A DNA stretch of 64,000 nucleotides from Nymphaea colorata (lineage: Eukaryota; Streptophyta; Magnoliopsida; Nymphaeales; Nymphaeaceae): NCBI RefSeq assembly GCF_008831285.2, contig NC_045138.2, positions 15,595,934 through 15,659,933 on the forward strand, read 5' to 3'. The stretch's first letter is position 1. Every line of letters starts with the position of its first letter. The position numbers were made by a program, and so were the translations under genes. Of the stretch, positions 1-12,061 are shown piece by piece. A model generated the notes under the pieces. That model worked only from the letters and a program-made list of their open reading frames with translations, had not been told where the DNA came from and did not search any database.

Positions 1-441
1 TCTGTTTTATCAAGAAATGTATTGAAGGATCCTACAAGTTTCAGTGATTATTTGTTTGTCAGTCTTCCTGGGACCCTTTCTGTGTATACCGTTCTTCTCA
101 ATTTGGGAGTGTGCTTGGCAAGACTAGTAAATTCATAATGAGATTGATAACGGATTGACATCTTGAGAGTTGAGAGGGGTTTTGTGTTCCTAGAGTCCTC
201 TTTCCTATATTAAGTGGATTTGTTCACATTCCGAATAAGACCCATGTGGTTTTCTAATATGCACATTTCAGTTTTTTATGTTTATCTCCAATTGAATCCC
301 CAAGGATGCTTAAATGTTTTTGTCTTGTATAGTGTTGTTTATTGTAAAAATTTGCATTGTCAATATTTTGTAAAAATAGTCTGGAATATCTGGGACTGGA
401 CCTGCCTCTCCTAAATTTATTCTCTCTGTTATTTGCAACAG

Positions 442-2206
442 TGAGTTTGAGGAACTTGAAGCTGTTCCAACTTCAGCTGTCATTGAAGGCCCATTGGAGC
501 CACTGTCCTCATCTGCCTCAGCTATTGCAGATGTGCCAGATGATTCTTTTGTGAACTATTTCAGTGTATGTGTTTACATGTGCTTTATGGAGGACAACCT
601 TTGAATGCTGAGCAGTTTTTCCTGTTTCCTTGCATGCTGAACTTTAGGTCATGTGTCTGAAGCTTTCATTAATGATGACATTTCATGGGGATGAAGCAGT
701 TATGCATTGCTTTTCCTAATCTATGTTTGCAGTATTTAATTTGGTAGGGCATTTGTATTTTCATCAATTATTTCCATCTTTGTCTTTTCAAAAGAAGGGG
801 GCATGATCTTTGTCAAGAGAATTTATAAGTTAAAAATGCAACACAGGATCCTTTTTTTAGATATGTGGCACCTGAAATCCCTGATGCATGTATTTAATTT
901 TGAGAATTTCAGTATACATGTTTTCATCATCTCGTCTACCTTTCTTTTTTTAAGGACAAACCTTTCCTGAGCAAAATATTCCACTGCATCAGCAAGCAAG
1001 TTTCCTCTGTTACAATGGAAAATTGTTGACCATGGAACCTGCATTGTGTGATTGAGTTTGTGTCGTTCCTTTGTTTTGCTTATAGATGTTAGCAGTTGTA
1101 GGTGGCATTTGGCGGACTGTCTGTATTGACATGCGTATGAAACCTACATCTTGATTGTCTAAAAATGCAAATCTGGGAAGCATAGAGAAATATAGAATAG
1201 ATAATGAATAATTTACTCCTAATCTACAAAAATACATATAAAAATGGGAACATTTAAATTGTGTTGCATTTTTTTGTCTGCTTTCCACCATTGCATGTTG
1301 ACATTTTTGTAAGGTTTTTATTAGTAGGAAAAGGTCTTCACTTGGTTTTGGCAGTAGAGCTCAGGTACTGTTTAACTTACGAGTCACTTGTACATGTGTG
1401 CTGCAGGCAGCCATGAATGTAGGCACTGCTTCTAATGCTGCAATTTCTTCACCGTCTCACCAGGCTTTGCTGGTTCCTTCATCTTCTCATCCAGCAAGTG
1501 TTCCGACAGGACCATCACTAATACCTACTCCTACAATACCATCTCCTCCCCTGCCAACTTCTTCAGCTCCTCTGGTTCCTGCTATTCTGGATGCTTCCGA
1601 TTCCAGTACAGGTCGGGTCACTAATCTTGTGAAGCCTTCAACGTTTTTTGGGCCATCTTCATCATCCGCATTCATGGTACCAACCATCTCATTGTCCACG
1701 CCAACCGCTCCTCCCCTTCAGCCACCAGTTAACCTGCAGCGTCCTTATGGTGCTCCTATACTTCAGCCCCTTCCACCACCTATACCACCTCCATCGCTTA
1801 CTCCAAGTTATGGGCCAGTAATTACCAGGGAGAAGGTTCGTGATGCTCTTATGAGACTTTCACAGGTATGCTTCATAACTGACCATATTGTTGCCGTCAT
1901 TGGTTGGAGGGTGCAGATTTAGTGATCTCTGATCCGAAGGAATTGTTTTGCATTGTTCATAGATGGCTATCTGCTTCAATTTCATAATGCATGTAAATCG
2001 TATATTCATTTGTGTCAGCGATCGGTTTTTTTATTCATTGTAGACTCCCTCTTATTGTCAAGGGCACAATGAATCTCTCTACTGTCTGCCGTGCTCTTGA
2101 ATTGTCTTCAGGTTCAGTAGATATCTGACTTTTCATGTTTCTATTGCAGAACAACAATTTCATTGACCTTGTGTACCGAGAGCTGCTGAATGCACACTAT
2201 TCATGA
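442..2206 (+). CDS. DCP1: mRNA-decapping enzyme subunit DCP1, 3' exons only
   Basis: Three exons are readable: 442-565, 1407-1865 and 2150-2206 (TGA at 2204-2206), with GT-AG junctions; earlier exons with the EVH1 domain lie before the window. They give 212 codons. The first exon reads EFEELEAVPTSAVIEGPLE and ends VPDDSFVNYFS, as in plant DCP1. The middle exon is a Ser/Pro/Thr-rich low-complexity linker, then VITREKVRDALMRL. The last exon reads NNNFIDLVYRELLNAHYS. The last two pieces form the C-terminal trimerisation helix of DCP1 proteins. DCP1 activates the DCP2 decapping enzyme in cytoplasmic P-bodies and so drives 5'-3' mRNA decay. The linker is poorly conserved, as usual in this family. 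Identification rests on recalled plant DCP1 sequence and is firm for the C terminus. Confidence 0.9.
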
Positions 2207-2772
2207 TATCGGGAAATATTTGTTAGGATGCTTCTGCTATTTCTCATGTGGATAATGATTTAATCATCTTGGCTGCTGTTACTTGTAAGACGAAAATGTA
2301 TAGCTGTCATAATGGTACTGTAACCATGAACGACGTTTTTGTCCTATTTTTTCTTCCCTTTTTTGCTCCTCTTTTTTTGTGTAAAAGTGAGAACCGTTTA
2401 TATGGCTTGTGGTCTAGGACATAAGTGTGTACAAGTTTGTAGGCGGTATTATGTTGGAAGATGTTCATTTTCTTTTCGTATCTTTTTTGTATCATATGTC
2501 GAATGAGAATGTCATTTAGCTATTCAAATTGAAAAGTAAAATGAAAAAGAAAAAGTCTGCCCTTTGGCAGAGCGTGTTCTTAATATATTTAATCAAAACG
2601 GATACATCCATAGCAGACAGAGATTGTACCAATTACCAACAGCTTCAGTTAGAGGGACACTCTTGGCGGTTTCAATACTTTGTTAGTCAATACTGTGCTA
2701 GGTCCTTTGGGTGACATTTTGACCATTTTCTTTCGGGAATCATGTTTTTCCTATTTGGCCCTTTGAAGGTAT

Positions 2773-2942
2773 ATGGATACAAGGAAAAGAACCTCGTAGC
2801 ACTAACAATTTAGACTGCTTTGGATACAAGGAAAAGAACCTCCTAGCACTAATAGATTGCTTTGGATACAAGGAAAAGAATCTCCTAGCACTAACGATTT
2901 AGATTGCTTTGGATACAAGGAAAAAAACTTCTCAGCACATTT
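2773..2942. repeat. minisatellite, about four units of 41-48 bp
   Basis: The phrase GGATACAAGGAAAAGAA recurs at about 2773, 2822, 2863 and 2910 (last copy diverged), each followed in the first three units by CTC-TAGCACTAA and a TTAGA-TGCTTT tail. Unit lengths differ because part of the tail is missing in the second copy. It lies about 570 bp after the DCP1 stop codon. Confidence 0.85.
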
Positions 2943-5221
2943 TGTAATACAAAGATAACAAGACGATCATACTAGCTTGGAAATAAATTGTAACGGCAGA
3001 TCTGAGCAAGCCTTTACTGAATTTTGTTTAATCAGGGTTTACGTAATTGGATTTGGATTTAGAATATAATTAAACTATTTTTTAGCCAATATTTGACCAG
3101 CATAAGACCTGACATTTATATGTAAATGGTTTGTATCTTTGTCACATCTCATTTAGGTATTGAACTTGGATTTTGATGTCATTCTCATTGTGCTGAATCC
3201 AAGTTTAGTTAACAATTCGTTCTATTTTTTTAGCATCTTGGCTAAACGGTTTCAAATAAGATTGCTATTAAGATATATCTGATCCATCGTCATCATTACT
3301 TGCGGATAAAGCGAACCACAACCCTTTTTTAAAATATTAATGTTTTTAAATAGGCAAGTTGTTGGTGGTCGGACCTCTGAGGCGTGTTCCCTTCAGTTAA
3401 CTGTTGGTCTTCTTCAATTTGAATCGCGTGTAGAAGGTTTCCAGCATGAAGGAGCAACTGACAAGAATGCAGATAAGTAGTGTGGATTTGAACCACGCAA
3501 GTTTTGCAATTTCTTTCCAATTGTTTACATTCTTTTTAGTTTTTGATGCAAAGATTTGAGCTAAAAATTTGTTTGCCACCAATATGCACAATGGAGCACT
3601 TGAGGACTTTAAAAAATTAATATACTCATGATTTTATATTTTAAAGTTTGAAAAAAATTCGTACTTATGGTTGAAAGAACATGGTTGATCTTAGCCAAAA
3701 GGTCGAGAAAGGCATATTGAAAGAATATGATTGGTTTCCTTGTTCCTAATAGGATCACACTAGACCATGTTCAGTATCTCTCGCGATAGACATTATTAAA
3801 CATATTTTTACGTTAATCTAGTTTTTCGTTTGTAACAGGAGCAACGATTTGCACTTTTCAGCAAGCGTAAAACCCTGTAGCCAGTAAATTGAATGATATG
3901 TATTAAAGGAACTGTCCATAAATATATAAATACATATATATAAAAACAGTAGAAAGGACAAATTTTTCATCGAGTAGTCAAGGCTCATTCATGGATTCCT
4001 TTTCGATATAAAGTCATCTAAGTGGTTTGGTTCTTGAAAGGTTCCTCGCCATAAAAAAGAGTCATGGATAGCATTATTGCAGCAAGGCTGCCTAAACCAC
4101 TGTTGGTGCCAAGAAAAATGGCGACGGCCCACATGGCAGTTGCTGCAACTTCGCTTTTCTGCTCCATAATTGCTCATCGTCAAGGCTGCCAACATTTCCA
4201 CTCTGCCATCTCTGGTCTTTTCTCATCCACTATTCACTATTAAAATAAAAACAGAAGAGAAATTTCAATTGTCTTGCGAATATGAGTTCGATGGTATTGT
4301 ATGATTCTGGTTGACCTACTGCCTGCCACATGCCATTCCCATTTGCTTTTTGCTTTTTGTCTTTCTTTTTGGTTTTTACACGCGAAAACCACAAACCTGG
4401 TGATAAATTATTTCGTTGACGTTTTAATCTCAAAACTGAGGGAGATCTTATTTTGATTGATATCTAAAACTAAGGCGATGTTTAGATCTGTTATTGCGTT
4501 TCCTATATATGATTCTGAGTTCAGTAGACGAATATCTCGATACCCAAGTGCTCGAATACATTGATAATGACTGGTCTATATCTGATCAGAAAATGGTGCT
4601 TTTGAAATCCTTAATACAGATAGCAATATGATAGTGGAAAGAGAGAGAGAGAGAGAGAGGTTAATGGTTCTTAAGAAAGCGCATTCTGAAGATCTTTTGA
4701 GAATAAGTGTCAAAAAGTTATATCTGAAGATATTTCATGAAGTTGTAAGTGTGAGAAAGTTATCATTTTATAGAAATCATGAGAGAGTGAGGTGAAACTG
4801 TTTAAAATTTCAAGGATAAAAGAAGGTGGGATATTTAAAATATATATATAACCACAGAGAGGGAAAAAAGAGGAACAGAGGGCGGTCCATATAACTACTA
4901 CTCAACTGAAAGAAATACTTCTAAAAAATTACAATTGGTTCCTCCAGATTAGATGCATGTCTGAATTAGTTAGCGTTGTTTCTTTTCCAAGTACTAAAAG
5001 ATTACTTTTGCAGAAAAAAAGAGAGAGAATAGGAGAGCAGTTTCGGTCGACCTAAAAGGGCAGATCTGAACCAACCTTTTTCATTTAAAGCGGATAGGAT
5101 GAGTTGGAAAAACTGGAATCGATGGAACTTGAATATGGTTCGACTGAAAAATTGATTTTGGGATTGGGTTGGGTCCGGAATCAAAGCCACGTAAGCTATT
5201 CAAATTCCAAAAACCAACAAG
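2943..5221. other. intergenic DNA between DCP1 and the tRNA gene
   Basis: No coding exon is supported. The stretch is AT-rich, has a GA run near 4640-4660 and a short AT run near 4840, and contains the U2 snRNA fragment listed separately. Open frames here are short and lack domain signatures. Confidence 0.6.
3685..3715 (-). pseudogene. truncated U2 snRNA 5' fragment with flanking direct repeats
   Basis: On the minus strand the 31 bases read ATGCCTTTCTCGACC followed by TTTTGGCTAAGATCAA. This is the start of U2 snRNA (ATACCTTTCTCGGCC then TTTTGGCTAAGATCAA), with two differences, both transitions. Homology stops abruptly at U2 position 31. The fragment is bracketed by near-identical 17-bp direct repeats at 3671-3687 and 3717-3733 (TTGAAAGAACATGGTTG versus TTGAAAGAATATGATTG), which look like a target-site duplication. 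It is far too short to be a working snRNA gene and has no plant USE/TATA promoter arrangement that I can see. Confidence 0.75.
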
Positions 5222-5230
5222 AAAAAAAAA
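5222..5230 (-). terminator. Pol III terminator of tRNA-Ala
   Basis: Nine A residues on the plus strand give a T9 run on the minus strand, five bases after the tRNA 3' end. This is a typical RNA polymerase III stop. Confidence 0.8.
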
Positions 5231-5235
5231 ATGTA

Positions 5236-5308
5236 TGGAGATGCGGGGGATCGAACCCCGTGCCTCTCGCATGCAAAGCGAGCGCTCTACCATTTGAGCT
5301 ACATCCCC
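5236..5308 (-). tRNA. tRNA-Ala (anticodon UGC)
   Basis: The 73-nt minus-strand sequence folds as a complete cloverleaf: acceptor GGGGATG/CATCTCC (one G-U pair), D stem GCTC/GAGC, anticodon stem CTCGC/GCGAG with loop TTTGCAT (anticodon TGC), T stem CGGGG/CCCCG with loop TTCGATC, and discriminator base A. There is no intron and the CCA end is not encoded, as expected for a nuclear eukaryotic gene. It decodes GCA/GCG alanine codons. The A box (TAGCTCAAATGG) and B box (GGTTCGATCC) are intact and a T run follows, so it looks functional. Confidence 0.97.
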
Positions 5309-6600
5309 TTCGATGTTTAACTCCATGTTTTTTCTTAACTATGCTAACAAAGAAAGCCCAGATCTCCTCCAATTTCCTGAACAGGATTAGATTATAGCAG
5401 TGCAATTTCCGTATTTCTTTTTTTCCCCACATATATTTAGAAATAAAAAACACTAGCTAGCAATAGAAAAGGAAATATGAGTCTCACAATCGTAACTATT
5501 GGTTTCAGACAATCATGTTTGGCAATCTTATGCAAAAAAAGGTTCCTACAATCACAATGTTTTTATATTGTCCAGTGTCCTATCCAAAATTTGTTCACCA
5601 AGATGTGACCTAGGTCGATCCAAGATAAACAGTAACGCGATCTGACATGTATATAAGTTTTTATAGCACTTCAAATTCAAAGTATATGAAAGTGCCATGA
5701 TTTAACGTTTCAAAAAAAAAAAAAAAAGTATAAACAACACCATTCAAGGTAACCAGCAAAAAAAATTTAAATTTTTAAGGGGCATCAATATATCAATAAG
5801 AGAAAAAATCATGAGATATCAATACGAAAATACACATTTTTGTCCGGTCTTACGCACAATTGCCCACACCTGCCTCAGCCCCACAACATTTGGCATTTCG
5901 AAGCCGGCTCTTTGCTGCATGTGGTCAAAGTATGCCTGTTGACTTGTTAGAAGACTCATCCCGTTAAGTTATACTTAAACCATATACTTATTCTCATAAA
6001 ACTGGATCAACTTAAATTTCCATTTCCAAACCAGGATCTAGTGCACTCACTAACCAAAGAAGAATACTGAGATGGATCCAACTAGTAATAACATAATGGT
6101 ATCTTCACCTAATCAGACTAAAAAGGTTCAGATTATGTCAGATATCTGACCTGAGCCCAAACCCTCCATGACATGCTAGTCTTGCAGGTCAGCGCAATCC
6201 CATTTTATTAATGAAAACCTGGGCCACACAGTGTGTCCAATCATTGGGTTAAGTAAGGATCCAATTGGGTTTCTTTCGGTTCAGATCTAAGCAACAACAA
6301 ATCCAACTCTAAGTGAAGTTGGCACAAGCAACTTGGCAGTTTGGATTCGAATATGGACAGAAAGATCCAAGAAAAAAGTTCAGTCTAAACTAGCTAAAAG
6401 TGGAGTTGTCACGTGCCATTGTCGGAGCTACAATCAGGTTTATGGATCCAAGTCTTCAAAGGATCTGGATAATGGCTGGCACCACAGAAAGGTGGAGAAG
6501 TTGACAACAACTCCTCATTTTGCCTTCTCCTTAGCTTTGCATTTAACCTAACATTCCATCATGGAATTAACAACTCATTATTTTAGTATCTTTGTGCAGA
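5309..6600. other. intergenic DNA upstream of the CASP gene
   Basis: No coding exon is supported. AT-rich with an A15 run near 5710. The last 150 bases serve as the CASP promoter region. Confidence 0.55.
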
Positions 6601-6610
6601 CCCTGTGCTC

Positions 6611-6617
6611 TATTTAA
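6611..6617 (+). promoter_or_regulatory. putative TATA box of the CASP gene
   Basis: TATTTAA lies 108 bp upstream of the CASP start codon, inside CTCTATTTAATGC. Spacing fits a transcript start near 6640-6645 and an untranslated leader of about 80 nt. Confidence 0.5.
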
Positions 6618-6724
6618 TGCAAGGAGCACGAGACTGTAGCCATTGAAGTCTGCAACTGAGCTGATCAGCCTCTGCTCTTCTGGGTGCATAATTTTGGTAG
6701 TCAAAACCCACTCACAGCGTCAAG

Positions 6725-8084
6725 ATGAAGCATGGTGAAGGTCCCTCTAGCTCTGTCGAGGCCGCCGAGGGCAGCATGGCGGAGAAAGGCTCACTGGCAG
6801 CGGCGGTTGGTCCGCGGCGTTTCATCGGGGGAGGAATTAGCAGAGGGATCGCCGTGGTCGACTTCCTCGTTCGCTTGGCCGCACTCGCCACGGCTCTGGC
6901 TGCGGCCATCGCCATGGGAACCACTCAACAGACCCTTCCTTTCTTCACTCAGTTCATCCAGTTTGAAGCTAATTATGATGATCTTCCAGCTTTCTCGTAA
7001 GCTCCTTTCCTTTTCATGTGACCTCCAAACTGAGCCTAGTTAAAGTGGCTTGTTGAGTCGAGCTAAGCTCACTTAATTTAATGTTAGACAAGATCTCATT
7101 CACGAACCATGTTGCTGTAAACTTGTTTGGTCTAAGAACTCAATATTCATATTATATAGTTGCTTGAAATGATCAATAAGAAACATCACACATAAGAATC
7201 ATATGATATCAGACCATACTTGGTTATAATTATTCATTTCAAAATTGACAGTAAATGTTTGATCTTGTGCTGGCCTGTGTGTCTCAGGTTTTTTGTGATT
7301 GCAACTGGAATTGTGGCTGGATACATTGTGATCTCCCTGCTCTTCTCAATTTTGAGCATAGTTCGACCTCGCGCGGCGTGCCCAAGGCTCACCCTTCTCA
7401 TATTTGATGTGGTAAGAGATTGAACAAACACGTTCTTCTGCCTTAATTGGACTCGGGATGTAACTGGCATCTGATTGATCATCTGCCGATATCCAGAACT
7501 ATGAGCTTTTATTATTTATGATGACTTTTAACATGCTTTAGCATCCAAACTGATAGATTCTCAAGATATTTGGATCGGTTATGTTCATGAAAAATCATAT
7601 TAGGATCAGTTCCAAAAGCAGACATTTCATAAATCTTGATCTGAATCAAATCTCATATGCAACCTTAGCTCAGGACTTACCTGAGCCAATTTAGGTGGAT
7701 GCAGCAAAGGGTTAGTAATGGCTCAAAGGCTCCAAAACGCAACCTGTTTGGGTCAGCACACCTGAACCAAGTGGGTTTAGAGATAAATTCAAGAACAAAT
7801 TCAACATGTTATTGATGCCTGAACTGAAAGTTCATGGACTAATTGATTTTGTATTGACCTGATTGCAGATCATGCTTGCTCTGACAACAGCTGCTGCATC
7901 TGCATCCGCCTCAATCGTATACTTGGCTCACAATGGAAACTCAAGCACCAATTGGCTGCCAATCTGTCAGCAGTTTGACAACTTCTGTCAGCAAACTAGC
8001 GGTGCCACTGTCGCTGCATTCATCACTGTAGTCCTGTTCATCTTCCTTGTCATGTTGTCTGCTGCAATGCTTAGGAGGCACTAA
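6725..8084 (+). CDS. Casparian strip membrane domain protein (CASP type)
   Basis: Three exons: 6725-6996, 7288-7411 and 7869-8084, giving 203 codons, the usual CASP length. The start ATG at 6725 gives [10 protein letters not shown]. Exon 1 holds a cytosolic N terminus, the first membrane helix ([14 protein letters not shown]) and the CASP first extracellular-loop signature ETLPFFTQF-like [15 protein letters not shown]. Exon 2 holds helix 2 and its charged exit. Exon 3 holds helix 3 (conserved Asp at the exon 2 end, [12 protein letters not shown]), the second loop [12 protein letters not shown] with its Cys pair, and helix 4. The loop-1 motif marks true CASPs rather than the wider CASP-like family. 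Such four-helix plasma-membrane proteins scaffold lignin deposition in the endodermal Casparian strip. Root endodermis expression is inferred from the family. Confidence 0.93.
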
Positions 8085-8956
8085 GTTTGATCTCTGTCCA
8101 TGTTACAGTATGGTGAATGTGAGTTTCAATTCTACAAGTTTGTGGATGTTCATTGTAAGAGTCGGTTTGTGTTTTGTCTGTTGCTCAATGGCAGGGGTTT
8201 TTCATGTTTGGTATACTGTTATGCAAAGTTGAATGATGTTCACTACAGAAAAAAATAATAATAAAATTTATGGCAGTTTGTGTCTTCCTTCCTGATCTGT
8301 TCTACTGAAAATCGATCTGATAGTGATATTGCTGATCATTGGTCCATATCCATACTCTGGGTTGTGTATTTGAATTAAGAACAAGTTCTTGACAAGTTGG
8401 ATATGTGATCTTTATCATTTAAACAGCAAATCCAATAACATAGGCCCCATGGAGCATAGCTTAAACTGGTGGGTGGGGGGCGCGTGTGAGGTGTGTCCCC
8501 AGTTTGACCTACTGGAACCATGCTCATGTACCTAAAAAAGAGAGGTGTATTCTATATGCAAGTTGAAGCATATGCGGTTATTCTCACTGCCTGATACGTG
8601 TAGTTTTAGACCCTGGGGACAAGGGAAAAGCGGAGGAGCTTTGGCTCTCATTTGAGCGGCGGGATAACCTCCCACTCACCCAAATAGCATAGTTTCAAGA
8701 GTAAAAAATCAAACAGGAGAAGCTGAAAAGATATCATAGTCTCATATTACATAAGCCCTTGAAAAACAAAGTGCATAAGTGTTAATTTAGAACGTGACAA
8801 TACATTAACCGTGCAGATCAAACGCATGCAACATAACCTCTTTTTCAGGTATAGATGACAGTTTGACAGAATAAAAATTAAAGACTACAGCCGCCAGCCA
8901 TGGCGAGAGAAATAAAGAGAAAGAGTTGCCACTTTGCTACTCAAGGGACCGATACC

Positions 8957-9149
8957 AGGGGGAGTCAGGATTTTCTTCAAGAGCGGGCCGACAGTTCAAC
9001 TTTTGAATCTGGGTAGGGCCAACTGAATTCAAATCCAAAAAATACATGACGCAATTAAAAAATTTTATTTTTTTCAATGTAATTTTTTTTTCATTAGCCG
9101 GGGTGGGGCCATGGCTAGGCGCCCCCCCCCCCCCTCCCTCTGCCCTTGT
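8957..9149 (+). repeat. dispersed repeat, copy A
   Basis: About 190 bp running from GGGGGAGTCAGGA through GGGTAGGGCCAACTGAATTC, an AT-rich middle, and ending GGGGCCATGGCTAGGCG, a C run and CCTCTGCCC. The same order of blocks recurs at 45127-45303 and 50853-51040. It has no coding capacity. Class uncertain: ends GTGGCGGAG.CAGGA and CCTCTGCCCCTG are typical of a short non-autonomous repeat common in plant genomes. Confidence 0.7.
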
Positions 9150-9173
9150 TCGATACACCAGCTCATGCCGGTG

Positions 9174-9488
9174 GCTGGTAGGCGGCTGTGACTGGTTCGA
9201 GCAGTAGGGGCGTCAACTCCCTTTGTGTCAATGAGTGAGATCAGTATACTAGCTGATATGCATTATGGACAGTAGGTGGCCGATGACTGGTTCGAGCAGC
9301 AGAGGCGTCAACTCCCTTATGTCAATGCATGAGATCAATATACTAGCTGATATGCATTATGGCCAGTAGGCGGCCGATGATTGGTTCGAGCAGCAGGGGC
9401 GTCAACTCCCTCGTGTCAATGCATGGGAGCGTCAAGTCCCTCGTGTCAATGCATGAGATCAATATACTAGCCTGAATTGCATTAGGGG
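9174..9488. repeat. minisatellite, about 94-bp unit, just over three copies
   Basis: The block GGTTCGAGCAG...GGGCGTCAACTCCCT recurs at about 9195, 9290 and 9384, each followed by GTCAATG-ATGAGATCA and ATACTAGC. Within the last unit a 35-bp sub-piece (GCGTCAA-TCCCTCGTG) is duplicated again. Confidence 0.85.
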
Positions 9489-10312
9489 CCTTTTACCGCA
9501 GACATCTACACAACCCAAAATTTAAAATTTTGCTTATGATGACTGCTTGTAATATCAGGTTAAGATATAATTATGGCAAACATGATGTTCTTGGTGCAGT
9601 GTTATAAGAACATGTATGTTAAGAACACAATGTTCTTCTTACTAAACACCCTCTGGAAAACAAAGTTCAATCGTCACAGTGATTCTCATTAATTTTATAT
9701 ATTCAAGTTACGAAAACAACCAACAAATGAAAGGCCATGTGTTAACTCCAACATCAGTGTTTCGGTGATCGAAGTCCAAACATGTACAGGACTTGTAAGA
9801 AGAGAAAGATCAAGTCAACAAAATTTACTCAAAGATCAAACCATATACTTAGGTTGCCTGATCTTCTCATAATGCGACCTTCCTATAGCAAAAATATCAT
9901 TCGGATGTTTTTTTTTTTTTTTTTAAAAAAAGCTGTCCCTTCGAATGGCAAAAATTTGAGAGGAAAAGGTTACTATTTTTTTTATAAAACAACATAAATA
10001 TTAATATTTTAAAGAATAGCCGAAAATGTCTCTCATAATGGATGGAGTATGAAATTTGAATATCCGAACTTGAGCAGAGCAATATATGAGTCGAGTTATC
10101 TTAAAGATTAAATTCAACTCATCCGTATTTGGTTGTATGTAGAAAAGGACGTACGCAGCAGGAAAAGCGAATATTTTGGATTTCAAAGCAAGGCTTCCCA
10201 TTTCATCCTGAATTCCAATTTTGCCCGAAAAATTAAACCCATGCTGCTCTCTGTTTATCCCAAGAAGAAAAAAAAAAAAAAGGAAGAAAAAGAAGAAAAC
10301 GCCCACTTCTTC

Positions 10313-12061
10313 AAACCCTAGACCTTTGGGTCTCCAGAGGGTTCTGTCTTCCCCGCGCTAACTGTGACGGATCACCAACCGCGTCCGGCGACTTCCGACC
10401 GCCGGCCGAAGACCTCCGGCAGTGAGAGAGAAGCGGCCGGCGAGACTGATTTTTCGCGGTTGCATTGGTTGCCGATCTTGCAGGCTGCGCAGGTCTCGGT
10501 TTCATTGTTTCGATGACAAGACGACTGCGGTGAAGGTTCAAGAAGAAGCCTGTGAAGGGAAAGATCCCGTTTCTAGTACGACGGGCGCCGTTCTTTCTTT
10601 TTGCTGTCCGGCGATTCTAAGGAGTTCTGAAGCGTCGGTGGGGCAGTTTCTTAGTGGACTCCGGACAGCAGGCGCTATCCTGTGGCGTTTTAACTTTGGT
10701 GTCTTGTTTCTTTCGTTATTCAGTCGCAGCGGGGTGGACGGTAGCCTGTGGTCTAATGCCGGCCTGCGGGAGACTAGCGGAGATTCTGTCTTTGTCTGTC
10801 TTGATCACCGACGCTTTCAAGCTCCTTTTCCTACGTCCATTTCTATTGTAAGGTTAGGGGACCGGGCATCATTGGGGGTTGGTGACATGCGGTAGCAGGT
10901 GGCGCTCCTCGACGGTATCTGATGTTTATCGAGCGAGAGGAACCCTTTGTGTCACCTTCTTCTTGCGTTTTCTTACTTATTATTGCCGGTGATAAAAGCA
11001 ATCGTCGGCATCATTCTTTATGGGGATGTTGAGAAGACAATGTGCGTAGAGCGCGTCAACATTCGAGAAAATGGCTCAACAAACTGGTTCTCACCCAGTT
11101 CTTGTCTAGTTGAGGTATCACACTAAGCACTTGGTTTGCTTGTAGAGAGGCATATAGGTTGTTTAAACTTTAAAGGGAAATTTTGCACGAAACTCTGTCG
11201 GCTTTGCGTCATATTAAAGCGCAGTCAGAGGAAGGGTTTAGAGTTGCTAGGTTCCTGTTTTGATTTTGAGTATATCGGCAAGTTATTGTTGGCGTTGCTT
11301 CTGGCTCTTTCAACGAAAGATGGTGTCTCAATTTTCCGCCAAAGAATCTCACACCTCTGGGCTGCAGCGATCGGCGTGGTGAGCTCGTTCAGTATATCAA
11401 ATTGCCACGGCTAGTTCAGTATCAAGCCAATCGATTGTCAAATCCTTCGTTGAACTTTTTATTTCACGGTTATAACAGAGTTTCAAGTTTGTTTGCTGCT
11501 TCTGTCTCACTGGATTTTGTGTTTGGTTAATCATGCTCGGCCTCGACCATCCCTTGCAACCAGCTCATAAACCTGATCGGAGCATCATTTAGTTAGCAGA
11601 TTCGACTGGACTAGCTACTGTTAGTCATCAATCTGGCTCTTACACAGCTGAAGAATTTTTAAGTGAAAGAGAAGATAGGATCCTGAACAAGAGCTATCAG
11701 AAGAACAGCGATGTCGGGGGACTGGGTACCCAAGCGCTGGATTAGACACTGCTTTCTTTAAGCTTGTTTACTTTCATAGATCTATATGTAGTGTTGAGCA
11801 AGTTATCGGTTTTCCACAATCATTACACCTATTGGGATTTACTGTTCCGCAAGGTTTACTCGGACTTTTATCTTCCTGGCACATATTCTTTAGACAGTTT
11901 AGCTGTTCTACCTTCCATCAATACTGTGGGATCCAAATGCATGATGACCATATCTACATGTTTGTACAAGCGGAGTTGGTGAAGAGTATTGTTTCTTTGC
12001 AGGATTCATCCTAGCGCCAGAACAATTTTTGGGTTTGGAGAGCAGGGAAGAAGGATTGGCT
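10313..12061 (+). other. probable 5' leader and leader intron of SPINDLY
   Basis: AAACCCTAG at 10313 resembles many plant transcript starts and is followed by a GC-richer stretch to about 10.9 kb, unlike the AT-rich surroundings. A polypyrimidine tract with acceptor AG at 12001-12002 lies 59 bp before the start codon. I therefore infer a long untranslated leader with at least one intron; a strong donor (ATTGTAAGG) sits near 10845, but other donors are possible. Long open frames in this stretch start at GTG or CTG and are not supported as proteins. Confidence 0.45.

Larger units (their letters stand above)
8085..10312. other. intergenic DNA between CASP and SPINDLY
   Basis: No coding exon is supported. 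AATAATAATAAAAT near 8255-8270 is a likely CASP polyadenylation signal region. The rest contains a dispersed repeat and a minisatellite, listed separately, plus T and A runs near 9910 and 10270. Confidence 0.55.

Noticed and set aside
12029-12061. Eleven extra codons upstream of the SPINDLY ATG
   Set aside because: The frame opens with TTG, not ATG, 33 bases before the first real ATG at 12062, and lies just after the intron acceptor.
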